Below, in pieces: positions 32,498 through 40,242 of a stretch of DNA of 40,242 nt. The first letter of the stretch is position 1. The number at the start of each line of letters is the position of its first letter. The stretch comes from DAOTVD01 sp034437075. Lineage in GTDB: Bacteria > Chloroflexota > Anaerolineae > Aggregatilineales > J027. The notes beneath the pieces were generated by a model. It was given only the letters and a program-made list of their open reading frames with translations, did no database searches and was not told the DNA's origin. The DNA is taken from contig DAOTVD010000013.1 of the NCBI GenBank assembly GCA_034437075.1, positions 1 through 40,242 on the forward strand, in the 5' to 3' direction. The position numbers and the translations under genes were made by a program.

Positions 32498-34891
32498 ATG
32501 TCCGATGGCCGTGATATTCATCTACTAGAAGACCCCACCCAAGAATTAGTGTCCTGGGCGCATACCATCCTGGCAGAGGCCGAAAATCCATTCGAAGCCC
32601 AACGATCTATTGTACGGCGCTTAGGCGCACATTACAGCCCCGAGGGCACGACCTTCGGTTTCTGGATACCACATCTCATCGAGGACGCCGTACCCGCCGA
32701 GCAAATTTACCTGGAAATTCTCATCCCGCCCGCTGACCTAGACCTTACCGCCGACGATCATCAAGCGACGTTTACGCGCCAGCGCGTAAAGCTAGTGCTG
32801 GATGGCGAATTTGCCTGGGGCGTGATTGCGGGCTTGCAACCCGGCACGCGCGCGCAAGTCGGCGATTTTTACTGGTTACGCTATCAGGACGCCAACGGCG
32901 CATGGGGTACGGCCCACGATCATCTTGCCTATTCGATTCCTTATGGCGTGCGCGCGCCCGCCGAACTGTATGACCTGGAAACCATGCACGCGCAACGCCC
33001 CGACCGCGATCATTATCAGAATCTGGATATTGACCCCGAGCCGAAGCACCAGCACGAAGATGGCATCCCGCGCATTGGGCCGCCGCGCAATATTTTGCAG
33101 ATTCACGTTGGCACTGCCTCGCCAGAAGGCACCCTGGCCGGGCTCACGCGCATCTACGAGGCCATCGCGCAGAAAATCCGCAAGGGAAAGTCTCTGACGC
33201 CCGACGAAGAACATTATATCGCTTACGAAGCCGTGCAACTGATGCCCATCGAACCACCCATCGAGCACGAAGCCGGGCCATATTTCTGGGAGACTATCGA
33301 AGAAAACGACGAGTCGCTCACCGTGCAGTTACGCGCCCACGACATCATCAACTGGGGCTATGACGTGATGATCTCGGCATCACCCGCGCCGAATCCTGCC
33401 GTGCTAGAGAGCAAACGCCCCGATGAATTGGTCGATTTCATTGCGACGCTGCACAACTTCCCCAACAAGCCCATTAAAGCCATGTTCGATATTGTCTACG
33501 GCCACACGGATAATCAAGCGCTAGGCTTGCTGAACAAATATTACCTGGCCGGGCCGAATATGTACGGGCAAAACATGAACTATCTGCATCCGGTGACGCG
33601 CGCCATTCTGCTGGAAATGCAGCGCCGCAAGCACGATTACGGCGCGGATGGCATCCGCGTAGATGGCGCGCAGGACTTCAAATGGTGGGACCCTGGCAAA
33701 TGGCAAATGATCCACGATGACGACTATTTGCGCGAGATGAACGACATTGTGCAAGAGGTCGCGGGCGTGCAATACCGCCCCTGGATGATCTTTGAAGATG
33801 GGCGGCCCTGGCCCCGCGAAGATTGGGAACTGGCCTCTAGCTATCGCGAAGTGACGCGCCAGATGCCCAACGTCTGGCAATGGGGGCCGCTGACCTTTGC
33901 GCATAATACGCCGTTCATTTTCACGTTCTGGATTAGCAAATGGTGGCGCTTGCGCGAGATTTCCGAAGTCGGCGAAAAGTGGATCACCGGTTGCGCCAAC
34001 CATGACACCCTGCGGCGCGGCACGCAACTTCCGCTAAAGTCGCGCGTAAATACGTATTTGGGCGATACGCTGCCCGAAATCTTCAAAAAAGGCTACGACA
34101 ACCCCGCCGCCAAAATGCTGGATTACTGTATGTTGCCCGGCGTGCCTATGGACTTTCTAAATGCCGCGATGCGTAGCCCCTGGGGCTTTATGCGCAATAC
34201 GGACGAACGCTATGGGGTGAAGGTTGTGGCCGAAGAAGCGCGCTTCACCGATTGGGCCATTGATGAAGAACGCTTTCAGCAAAAGCACGCCTTTCAGCAA
34301 CTCAAGAAAATGGGGTTTGATAATCTGGAAGAACTGCGCCGCTTTATGCACAGTATGGATCATGCCGTACAGATTACGAGCTACGATGTAAAATCTGTGG
34401 TGGCGCTGCTCAACGCGACCGATCCTGAACTGCCCGGCGGCAAATGGACAGAGCGCCAGCTCAAAGATTATTCTTTGCGCTGGATGGAAGATGTGCACGC
34501 TTATTGCAATGTCTCGCATTATAAAGATCGGCAAGACCCTATCCAGGCACTCTTTAATCGCCAAGTGCGCGAATTTCGCCTAGCGCGCCCCTGGCTGATG
34601 CATAATCTGGGCGAGGGCGAATATTTTAATTATCTCTACCCAACCGAAGGCCGCGTGGTATTTTTCGGCGTTCGGCGCTCGCCGGATGAACGCGAAGAAT
34701 TGCTGTTTATCGCCAATATGGAAGGTCGCCCGGCGACTATCGCGCCCATCATGCTGCCCATCCCCGGCTTAACCGCCCACGGTTGGGAACTCGCCCTGGC
34801 CGCGCCACATGTGCTCGGCGCCGAAGATGCAACCCAGATGGTATCCTTGCACGATAGTCAAGCAGTTGTGTATCAACGGACAACGCCATGA
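32498..34891 (+). CDS. GH13-type alpha-glycosidase, probably glucosylglycerol hydrolase-like
   Basis: 797 residues from ATG 32498, chosen for its AAGGAG site; an upstream in-frame ATG lacks one. An all-beta N-terminal part (about 40-200) precedes the barrel. Motifs: region I AMFDIVYGHTDNQ (328-340), region II GIRVDGAQDF with nucleophile Asp389, region III WMIFEDG with acid/base Glu433, and region IV GCANHDTLRR (498-507). Size, the GYGADG-like and NMNYLHPVTRAILLEMQ segments and the non-secreted form recall GghA-type glucosylglycerol hydrolases, which break down that osmolyte. I hold this assignment only moderately; another intracellular GH13 activity is possible. It overlaps the GNAT gene by 4 nt. 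Confidence 0.8.
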   Translation: MSDGRDIHLLEDPTQELVSWAHTILAEAENPFEAQRSIVRRLGAHYSPEGTTFGFWIPHLIEDAVPAEQIYLEILIPPADLDLTADDHQATFTRQRVKLVLDGEFAWGVIAGLQPGTRAQVGDFYWLRYQDANGAWGTAHDHLAYSIPYGVRAPAELYDLETMHAQRPDRDHYQNLDIDPEPKHQHEDGIPRIGPPRNILQIHVGTASPEGTLAGLTRIYEAIAQKIRKGKSLTPDEEHYIAYEAVQLMPIEPPIEHEAGPYFWETIEENDESLTVQLRAHDIINWGYDVMISASPAPNPAVLESKRPDELVDFIATLHNFPNKPIKAMFDIVYGHTDNQALGLLNKYYLAGPNMYGQNMNYLHPVTRAILLEMQRRKHDYGADGIRVDGAQDFKWWDPGKWQMIHDDDYLREMNDIVQEVAGVQYRPWMIFEDGRPWPREDWELASSYREVTRQMPNVWQWGPLTFAHNTPFIFTFWISKWWRLREISEVGEKWITGCANHDTLRRGTQLPLKSRVNTYLGDTLPEIFKKGYDNPAAKMLDYCMLPGVPMDFLNAAMRSPWGFMRNTDERYGVKVVAEEARFTDWAIDEERFQQKHAFQQLKKMGFDNLEELRRFMHSMDHAVQITSYDVKSVVALLNATDPELPGGKWTERQLKDYSLRWMEDVHAYCNVSHYKDRQDPIQALFNRQVREFRLARPWLMHNLGEGEYFNYLYPTEGRVVFFGVRRSPDEREELLFIANMEGRPATIAPIMLPIPGLTAHGWELALAAPHVLGAEDATQMVSLHDSQAVVYQRTTP

Positions 34892-35385
34892 GCTTTCATC
34901 ATACGATTGATGTCGACGCGCCCGCCCTGGAACGTGGCACCCTCTGCGCGCCTATTTTGGATCGTCTGCCCGCTTGGTTTGGCGCAGGCGCGCTCCTGTG
35001 CGCTACCCCAGCGGATATTGACGCTACCCCAACCCTTTTGGCGCATGTGCAAGGCAACTTATATGGTTTTTTGAGCTTTAAGCGGCACAACACCTATGCT
35101 GCCGAGATCATACTATTGGGCGTGCAGCCCGACGCGCAGAGCGTCGGCATTGGGCGGGCGTTGCTGCGCTATCTGGAAAAGGACCTACACCGCCATGAGG
35201 TTGAATATGTGCATGTCTTTTTGCCTACGCCCGAGCAAGACGACAAGCACTATGCCAAGACGCGGCGCTTCTTCTTTCAGCAAGGTTACCGCCCTATGCT
35301 CGAACTGCCCGAACGGTTGGCGGCAAACCGCCCGGCGCTGCTGATGGCTAAAAAGCTGAAAGGCGGGCTTGCCACGCTATTTTAG
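34888..35385 (+). CDS. GNAT-family N-acetyltransferase
   Basis: 165 residues. The acetyl-CoA-binding signature is LLGVQPDAQSVGIGRALLRYL, in the form V-x-P-x6-G-I-G-x-A-L. Its ATG overlaps the stop of the GH13-type gene (ATGA), so the two are co-translated. The substrate is unknown. The coupling raises the chance that it acts on a sugar-derived or osmolyte compound, but GNAT proteins are too varied to say. Confidence 0.85.
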   Translation: MSFHHTIDVDAPALERGTLCAPILDRLPAWFGAGALLCATPADIDATPTLLAHVQGNLYGFLSFKRHNTYAAEIILLGVQPDAQSVGIGRALLRYLEKDLHRHEVEYVHVFLPTPEQDDKHYAKTRRFFFQQGYRPMLELPERLAANRPALLMAKKLKGGLATLF

Positions 35386-35398
35386 GCATGCCCATGAT

Positions 35399-37033
35399 TT
35401 ATGGTTTGATGATCCGCCAATCGTGGGAGACATCCAACATATGCAGCAGCATAGCGGCAGCCCAAGTCAGGAGCACTGTGCCATGTAGATCACTCGCCCC
35501 ATGGGCAAACGCCACGCGGATATTGTGCACCTTGCGTTCATGGGGCGTGCTGTAATAGCTGAATCCGCCATCGAGGGGGTTAAAATGGGCGACCATCATC
35601 TCTACGAGATCACGCGCATAGGCCACGATGTCGTCTTTGCGATAGCTGGTGTGTTGTGTACAGCGATACAACACATACACCGCGTCCACCAGATGGCACC
35701 CCTCGGCGGCGGGTTTATCCGCCAATACCATATCAATCAGCCGTTCGGGATAATGCACGGGGACATCTAGCCAATCGAGCGCTGTGAGGATTTTCATCGC
35801 GCCGTTGACCGTTTCTCCATAAGGCGGCTGTTCGTGCTGGAAATATGCGCCACTAGCGGAGTCCACTAGCTGTTCAATGAAGGTAATGAGGTGCTGTCGT
35901 AAGGCCGCGATAGCCGCAGCATCTAAAAAGCGCGGCGCTTCGAGCTGTAAAAAGACCGCCAGGGTCGCCACGTGCGCGCCCGCCATCCAAGGTCGCGACC
36001 AATCCAACGCATTCAAGTAACGCCCCATCTGGCGCGGCGTCCCAGGAAAGCCTTTGTAAGGCTGCAAGCTGCGCCGTTCGTATTGGGCCAGGGTCGCGAT
36101 AGCCTGCTTAGTCTCGGCGCTGAGAATCTGGCTGAGGCGCGTCAGGCCGGGCTGAGGAACCACCCGAGCGCGCAAGCGCTCCGCGCGCGGCATTTGGCGC
36201 AAAATGCCTTCCAGCAAGCGCGGGTCGATGAACGCATTCTCGCCCCGATGAAATCTGCCAGGATTCCCCAGCACCTGAAAACTCTGAATATATTGCACCC
36301 AGACCGCCAGGTTAGGCGGCGAGGGGTCGTCATTCAGCATATAGCGGACTTTCAGCGCCCAAGTACTAAAGGGCAACGCAATTGACGCGCCAAACGCATC
36401 GGGACGCGGCACAGTCATTCGATAGTTGCCGATGGTGGTATCACGGCGTAAGCTGCTTAGATAGTCCAGCAAGGGATCGCGCAGATCGCGCAGCCAACGC
36501 CCCGGCTCATCACCCGCCACGGACAGCAACGCGGGCCATTCACGCCGCGCGATGACCGTTTCGCGGGCGCTCACAAGCGCCTGGAACAGGCTGTGATAGG
36601 CCGCAACCCAGGCGGTTATATCACCGTCATCTGGCGGTAAGGGAATAATGCGCAGGTCAGCGTGCTGTAACCCCTGGGCGGTATAGTGATCGTGCAATGC
36701 TTGGGAGTCAAACACGACGACATCCGCCCCCGCTGCGGCCTGATGCACGCGCCGCTCATGGGGGATAGCCTCGCCAATCCGCAGCACCACCAACGCGGCG
36801 GGATTGCGCTGGCGCACATAGTGCAGGATGTCATGCTGAGCATAAGCCACAAGGTTATCATCAGACTCACCCAGCACGATAATAGCGATGTCATCCGGCG
36901 CGAGGTCGAATGTCACTGGCCAATCGTGGTGATGCAACCCCTGTGCCAGTCGGGTCATCATGGTTTCATTTTCTGGTTCTGGCGCCAGGGTTCCCCGCGC
37001 CCAGGGGCCTATAAAGCTAATTTTCGTGGACAA
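35399..37033 (-). CDS. Unrecognised 544-residue protein (possible GT4-like N-terminus + alpha-helical C-terminus)
   Basis: TTG start at 37033 with AAAAGG nine bases upstream. The N-terminal part (ISFIGPWARGT, then DVVVFDSQALHDHY and RIIPLPPDD) resembles the first half of a GT-B glycosyltransferase, but no second nucleotide-sugar half follows. Residues about 300-544 are mainly helical with Trp/His/Tyr-rich segments (YLNALDWSRPWMAGAHVA, DGGFSYYSTPHERKVHNIRV), like an alpha/alpha-toroid enzyme. I do not recognise the family. It stands alone, convergent with the GNAT gene (13-base gap). Confidence 0.7.
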   Translation of the reverse strand: MSTKISFIGPWARGTLAPEPENETMMTRLAQGLHHHDWPVTFDLAPDDIAIIVLGESDDNLVAYAQHDILHYVRQRNPAALVVLRIGEAIPHERRVHQAAAGADVVVFDSQALHDHYTAQGLQHADLRIIPLPPDDGDITAWVAAYHSLFQALVSARETVIARREWPALLSVAGDEPGRWLRDLRDPLLDYLSSLRRDTTIGNYRMTVPRPDAFGASIALPFSTWALKVRYMLNDDPSPPNLAVWVQYIQSFQVLGNPGRFHRGENAFIDPRLLEGILRQMPRAERLRARVVPQPGLTRLSQILSAETKQAIATLAQYERRSLQPYKGFPGTPRQMGRYLNALDWSRPWMAGAHVATLAVFLQLEAPRFLDAAAIAALRQHLITFIEQLVDSASGAYFQHEQPPYGETVNGAMKILTALDWLDVPVHYPERLIDMVLADKPAAEGCHLVDAVYVLYRCTQHTSYRKDDIVAYARDLVEMMVAHFNPLDGGFSYYSTPHERKVHNIRVAFAHGASDLHGTVLLTWAAAMLLHMLDVSHDWRIIKP

Positions 37034-37112
37034 TAAAAGCCTTTTCTGGTTGGATTCTGCGTATTAGCTCATCATATCGTACACGACAGAACGACCAGAA
37101 TGAATACAGCTT

Positions 37113-37128
37113 TCGCGCTGCTGCGCGA
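37113..37128 (-). terminator. Weak hairpin after the DUF1501 gene
   Basis: TCGCGC-TGCT-GCGCGA is a perfect 6-bp stem about 14 bases past the DUF1501 stop. No T-tract follows on the minus strand, so termination is doubtful. Confidence 0.25.
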
Positions 37129-37141
37129 TCAGCCTTTAGCC

Positions 37142-38395
37142 CTAGCGCAAAACCCCGGCACGCTGATAGGTGTGATCGGGGAAAACTGCGCGCAAGTCCG
37201 CCAATGGCGTGCGTGCTAGCAAAATCTCGCCCAGCACATCGCGGTAATCGGTCGTGATTTCTAAATCGCCATCCTCCAGAAAATCGCTATTCAGGCCGGG
37301 CCATTCGGCATGCACGGCCCCCGGCGCCAGATGATCGCCCATTAGCAACATGATGCCCCCATGCCCGTGGTCGGTGCCGCCCGCGCCGTTTTCTTGCACC
37401 CGCCGCCCAAATTCCGACATCACGACCACGCTGACGCGGCCCAGATAATCTTGCATATCATCATGGAAGGCGCGCAAATTATCGGCCAACTCGGTCACCA
37501 AACCGGGGAAAATCCCCGCGCCCTGATGCACGGTCACGCCCTGGGTAATGTGCGTGTCAAAATTGCCTAGGTCAATACAGGCAACTTCGAGCCCCGTATC
37601 CGCTTTGATGAGCGCGGCGGTCTGGCGTAAAGCGCGCCCGAAATCCGTTTCGGCATATTCGGCGCCGTGGGCCGGGCGATAATTATCGACATCCACCTGC
37701 TGGACAATACCGAGCGTTTGCAAGGTTGCCGCTGCGCCCTGCTCTAGCGGTTCGTCCGCGTTTTCATACATCCTGGCCAAGCGCGCGAGCATGGCATCTG
37801 TTTCGCGTTGGTCGCCATGCAAATGATATTCCGTGATGCTGTTAAAGGCATTTGCGCCAACATAACCGCGCAAGCTCGTCGGCAGGCGGTCGCCCCAGCC
37901 AATCGCGCGCAGAGGCGTATCCGCCGTGCTGCTGGTCGCGTTCAGATAGCGCCCTAACCAACCCGAATTAACCCCGCTTTCGCCATCTGTGCCGCGTTCG
38001 AGCAAATCCATGGCCTCGAAGTGACTGCGCGAGACATGTGGCGCGCCGACCGCGTGCACGGCTTTCAAGCGCCCCGTGGTGAGCAGTTCGTGCAGCGCGG
38101 CCATATCCGGGTTCAGGCTGAAGAAATCATCCAGCATCAGCCCCCGATCTGCCGCCGCACGATCCGGTTGGGAAATAGCCAATGTCGGACGCGCGGCGTA
38201 ATAATTCTCGTCACCGTGCGGCACGATGATATTCAGGCCATCGGCCCCGCCGCGCAAAAAGATACAGACGATGACATCCCCCTGAACCCCGTTTTGGGCG
38301 AATGCCAGGCGCGGCAACCAGGGCATCCATAGGCTTTGCAAGGCCAAGCTAGCTCCCCCGGCGGTGATGGCTTTCAAAAAGTCACGACGATTCAT
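37142..38395 (-). CDS. DUF1501-family Tat-exported protein
   Basis: 417 residues from ATG 38395. This start has an AGAGGAA site and begins directly with a twin-arginine signal (NRRDFLKAITAGG), cleaved near AFA-QNG. GDVIVCIFLRGGADGLNI and VVVMSEFGRRVQENGAGGTDHGHGG are hallmarks of DUF1501, sulfatase-like proteins of unknown activity that are exported folded. Its partner DUF1800 lies 37 bases upstream, the usual pairing for this family. Metal-dependent hydrolase activity is often supposed but unproven. Confidence 0.92.
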   Translation of the reverse strand: MNRRDFLKAITAGGASLALQSLWMPWLPRLAFAQNGVQGDVIVCIFLRGGADGLNIIVPHGDENYYAARPTLAISQPDRAAADRGLMLDDFFSLNPDMAALHELLTTGRLKAVHAVGAPHVSRSHFEAMDLLERGTDGESGVNSGWLGRYLNATSSTADTPLRAIGWGDRLPTSLRGYVGANAFNSITEYHLHGDQRETDAMLARLARMYENADEPLEQGAAATLQTLGIVQQVDVDNYRPAHGAEYAETDFGRALRQTAALIKADTGLEVACIDLGNFDTHITQGVTVHQGAGIFPGLVTELADNLRAFHDDMQDYLGRVSVVVMSEFGRRVQENGAGGTDHGHGGIMLLMGDHLAPGAVHAEWPGLNSDFLEDGDLEITTDYRDVLGEILLARTPLADLRAVFPDHTYQRAGVLR

Positions 38396-38432
38396 GATAG
38401 ATTCCTCTTTTCCTGACGTTCTAACGGTTTCA

Positions 38433-39902
38433 CTATTTCCATTGAAAAGCTGGCCCGGCCAGCAAGAGCGCGAGTTGATCGCGTGCGTCGTCAACATCCG
38501 CCGCCGGGGCGATTTCCTCGGGGCTGGCCTCGCGGTTATAAAACAAGCGCGCGAAGAAGATCAGGCGCGCGGTATCTGATGTAGCGTTGCCCGCCTCGGC
38601 GATGTCATCCCAGGCATTCAGCGCCACGCCCGGCAGGCGATTGTGGGCCGCGTCTAGGGCCAGATTCCAGCGTTCGAGCAGGTCGCCAGTCCACGCGCGC
38701 GCGATGTCGGGATAACCATCTGGCGTGGACCAGCCAAAGGGGCGATGCCCCATGCGGTCGAGCAAATCCACCAGGCCAGGATCACCGTCATAGCGCGCAT
38801 GGCCAATCCGCAAAATTGCGATCAACAACTCGAAAGGCCGCCGCAGTTTGGGCGGCGCATTCCAGAACGCTTCATGCGTAAATAACGCGCGTAAAAGGGG
38901 ACGAATCGGCCCGACATCACCGCGCTCACTTGGCGAGTGGCTTTCCCACACGCGCACTAGATCATCCACTAGCGCGGCGGGCGGATCATCGGCCACGAAA
39001 TGGCGCGCTAATTTCGTGCAGACGAAGCGCGCGGTGCTCGAATGCCCCAGCAGAATATCCAGCACGCGGTCGCCATCCGATTTGCCGCCCCCCGCCGGGA
39101 TGATCTGGCCCAGGACGCGCTTTTCGCCCGCGTCGTGCCATTCGGGGATAAAGACGAAACGTCCATCCTCACCCACCGATCAACCCGTGAAGCAGCGCGC
39201 GACCTCGCGGATGTCTTCTTCCGTATAACCACCATCCACGCCCAGCGTATGCAATTCCATGATCTCGCGCGCGTAGTTCTCGTTGGGGCGGTCACGATGA
39301 TTCAAGATATTGTCCAGGTAAACGAGCATCGCGGGGCTGTGTGCTGACGCGCGCAAAAGCCCACCGAACGAGGACAACGCATACGGGCGGATCACTTCGC
39401 GGTCTTCGACCGTTTTCAGCAAGCTGACCTCGCCCTTAAAATGAAACACGCTGAAATGATCGCTCCAAAAGCCGACCATGCGCTCATAGAGTTGGCGCTG
39501 CGAATAAATCGCGCGCACCAAAGTCGCGGCGGCCAATTCATCCCGCACATAGCGCCGATTGACCGGGCCGTTAAAGCCGAGCACATCCGACGGGTTTAAG
39601 CGCAAGCTATCGTAGCGCCGCAAACGCCAATCCAGCGCGGTATCATCCAGGCTGGTATAGTTGAGTTGCTCGGCTAACCAGGCATCGACGCCTTGTGTTG
39701 CCACCGCGCGCACATCCCCAGGGCGCGGCCCAAAGGCCGCACGGTTGAGCAAATGCGCAGCGGGGTCAACGGCTTGCCCGGCGGGCGGATTAAGCCGATT
39801 GGGCAAATCGGGCTGCGCCGCACGGTCGATGATCTGCGAGCAACCCGCCGCCCCCAGCGCCAGGACACCGCCCAGCCAAGCCCGTCGAGAGAGGGTGCCC
39901 AT
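38433..39902 (-). pseudogene. DUF1800-family protein gene interrupted by an in-frame TGA
   Basis: One reading frame of 490 codons, split by TGA at 39180-39182 into 240 and about 249 codons. The N-terminal part has a twin-arginine signal with a lipobox (SRRAWLGGVLALGAAGC), HLLNRAAFGPRPGDV and REIMELHTLGVDGGYTEED. The second part continues as a DUF1800 protein with FIPEWHDAGEKRVLG and LGHSSTARFVCTKLARHFV. The stop replaces the Trp of the family's conserved TGW, so TGG to TGA explains it with no frame change. Together with DUF1501 it forms the common exported pair. It is either a recent nonsense mutation or a sequence error. Other genes here end in TGA, so UGA is a normal stop. Confidence 0.9.
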
Positions 39903-39905
39903 GGG

Positions 39906-40242
39906 TTAGCCTGCCATCATCTCAGGGGCGGGCGTGGCGGATGGCGCCGGACGCCAGGCGACGCGCAAGCGTTGCAGCGTGCCCAAAATGGTGCCGCCCA
40001 TGCCGATAATCAGCGCAAAGGGCAGCGCCACCAACCAACCGAGCACCGGGAACGCGATGGCCAATGTCAGCACCAGTGCCCCGGTCAACATCTCCGCGCT
40101 GGGGTTTTCCGCCAGGCCCGCGCCCGCCAACAAGCGCCCGCCGAGCATCTGCGCCAGCGAGGCCAACCCTACAAAGCCCCATATAAACAGCCCCATGTAG
40201 GTCAAAAAGCCGATGAACTGAAACACGCTGCCAATCGATAAA
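39906..40242 (-). CDS. Membrane protein, C-terminal part (cut by the right edge)
   Basis: At least 111 codons, open to the right edge in frame (LSIGSVFQFIGFLTYMGLF), so a GTG at 40226 is probably internal rather than the start. Two or three hydrophobic helices are visible, followed by a Pro/Ala-rich tail ending in EMMAG. The family is not recognisable from this fragment. It ends 3 bases before the DUF1800 start and may share its operon. Confidence 0.65.
   Translation of the reverse strand, partial: LSIGSVFQFIGFLTYMGLFIWGFVGLASLAQMLGGRLLAGAGLAENPSAEMLTGALVLTLAIAFPVLGWLVALPFALIIGMGGTILGTLQRLRVAWRPAPSATPAPEMMAG

Noticed and set aside
38433..39902. UGA read as Trp (alternative genetic code)
   Set aside because: Several genes with tight, overlapping junctions (pyrB/pyrC, oleC/pyrB, the receiver/methyltransferase pair) end in TGA, so UGA works as a stop here.

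Overview
This is a moderately GC-rich bacterial chromosome segment. The gene mix suggests a Chloroflexota (Anaerolineae-like) genome: a lipoprotein with a Thr/Pro-rich linker, a mycobacterial-type inositol-phosphate synthase, an oleABC olefin cluster, a DUF1501/DUF1800 pair and an unusual primase/DnaD fusion. No rRNA or tRNA gene is present, so the taxonomy is an inference.

Layout. (1) 1-2911 (-): one open frame running off the left edge. It fuses a primase-polymerase-like domain, a DnaG-like zinc motif, two winged-helix-like units, a 14-residue repeat tract, a DnaD-like domain and a 36-bp-period VNTR tail. An 886-bp non-coding or weakly coding region with several inverted repeats follows. 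(2) 15395 down to 3798 (-): a tightly packed run of oleA-oleB-oleC-pyrB-pyrC-pyrD, a P-loop kinase, a GH13_20 amylase and a divergent GH13-like enzyme. Several junctions overlap. (3) 15650-16881 (+): a small membrane protein and pyrF. (4) 17129-18691 (+): a GT39-like membrane glycosyltransferase whose 3' end overlaps the next operon tail to tail.

(5) The most striking part is 18645-25511. On the minus strand are a histidine kinase with a canonical LOV (blue-light, flavin) domain, two stand-alone receiver proteins and an Arm/Rmt-family 16S rRNA m7G1405 methyltransferase homologue, with junctions from a 4-nt overlap to a 4-nt gap. Divergently, from a 122-bp intergenic region with a near-perfect palindrome, runs a second Arm-family paralogue. 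It is overlapped by an RsmF/NOP2-like m5C methyltransferase and then RsmE (m3U1498). Relatives of all four enzymes modify the decoding-site region of 16S rRNA. The arrangement suggests a signal- or light-linked programme of decoding-centre modification, not previously known to me.

(6) 25515-26654 (-): lipoprotein with TolB-like repeats. (7) 26938-30852 (+): peptide-type ABC importer (binding protein and two permeases, no ATPase), with a strong internal terminator hairpin after the binding-protein gene and a second terminator at the end. (8) Inositol-phosphate synthase (-) diverges from a GH13-type enzyme resembling glucosylglycerol hydrolase (+), followed by a GNAT acetyltransferase. Both main genes may relate to osmolytes or inositol lipids. 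(9) 35399-40242 (-): an unrecognised 544-residue protein, a DUF1501 Tat-exported protein, a DUF1800 gene interrupted by an in-frame TGA where Trp is expected, and the C-terminal part of a membrane protein cut by the right edge.
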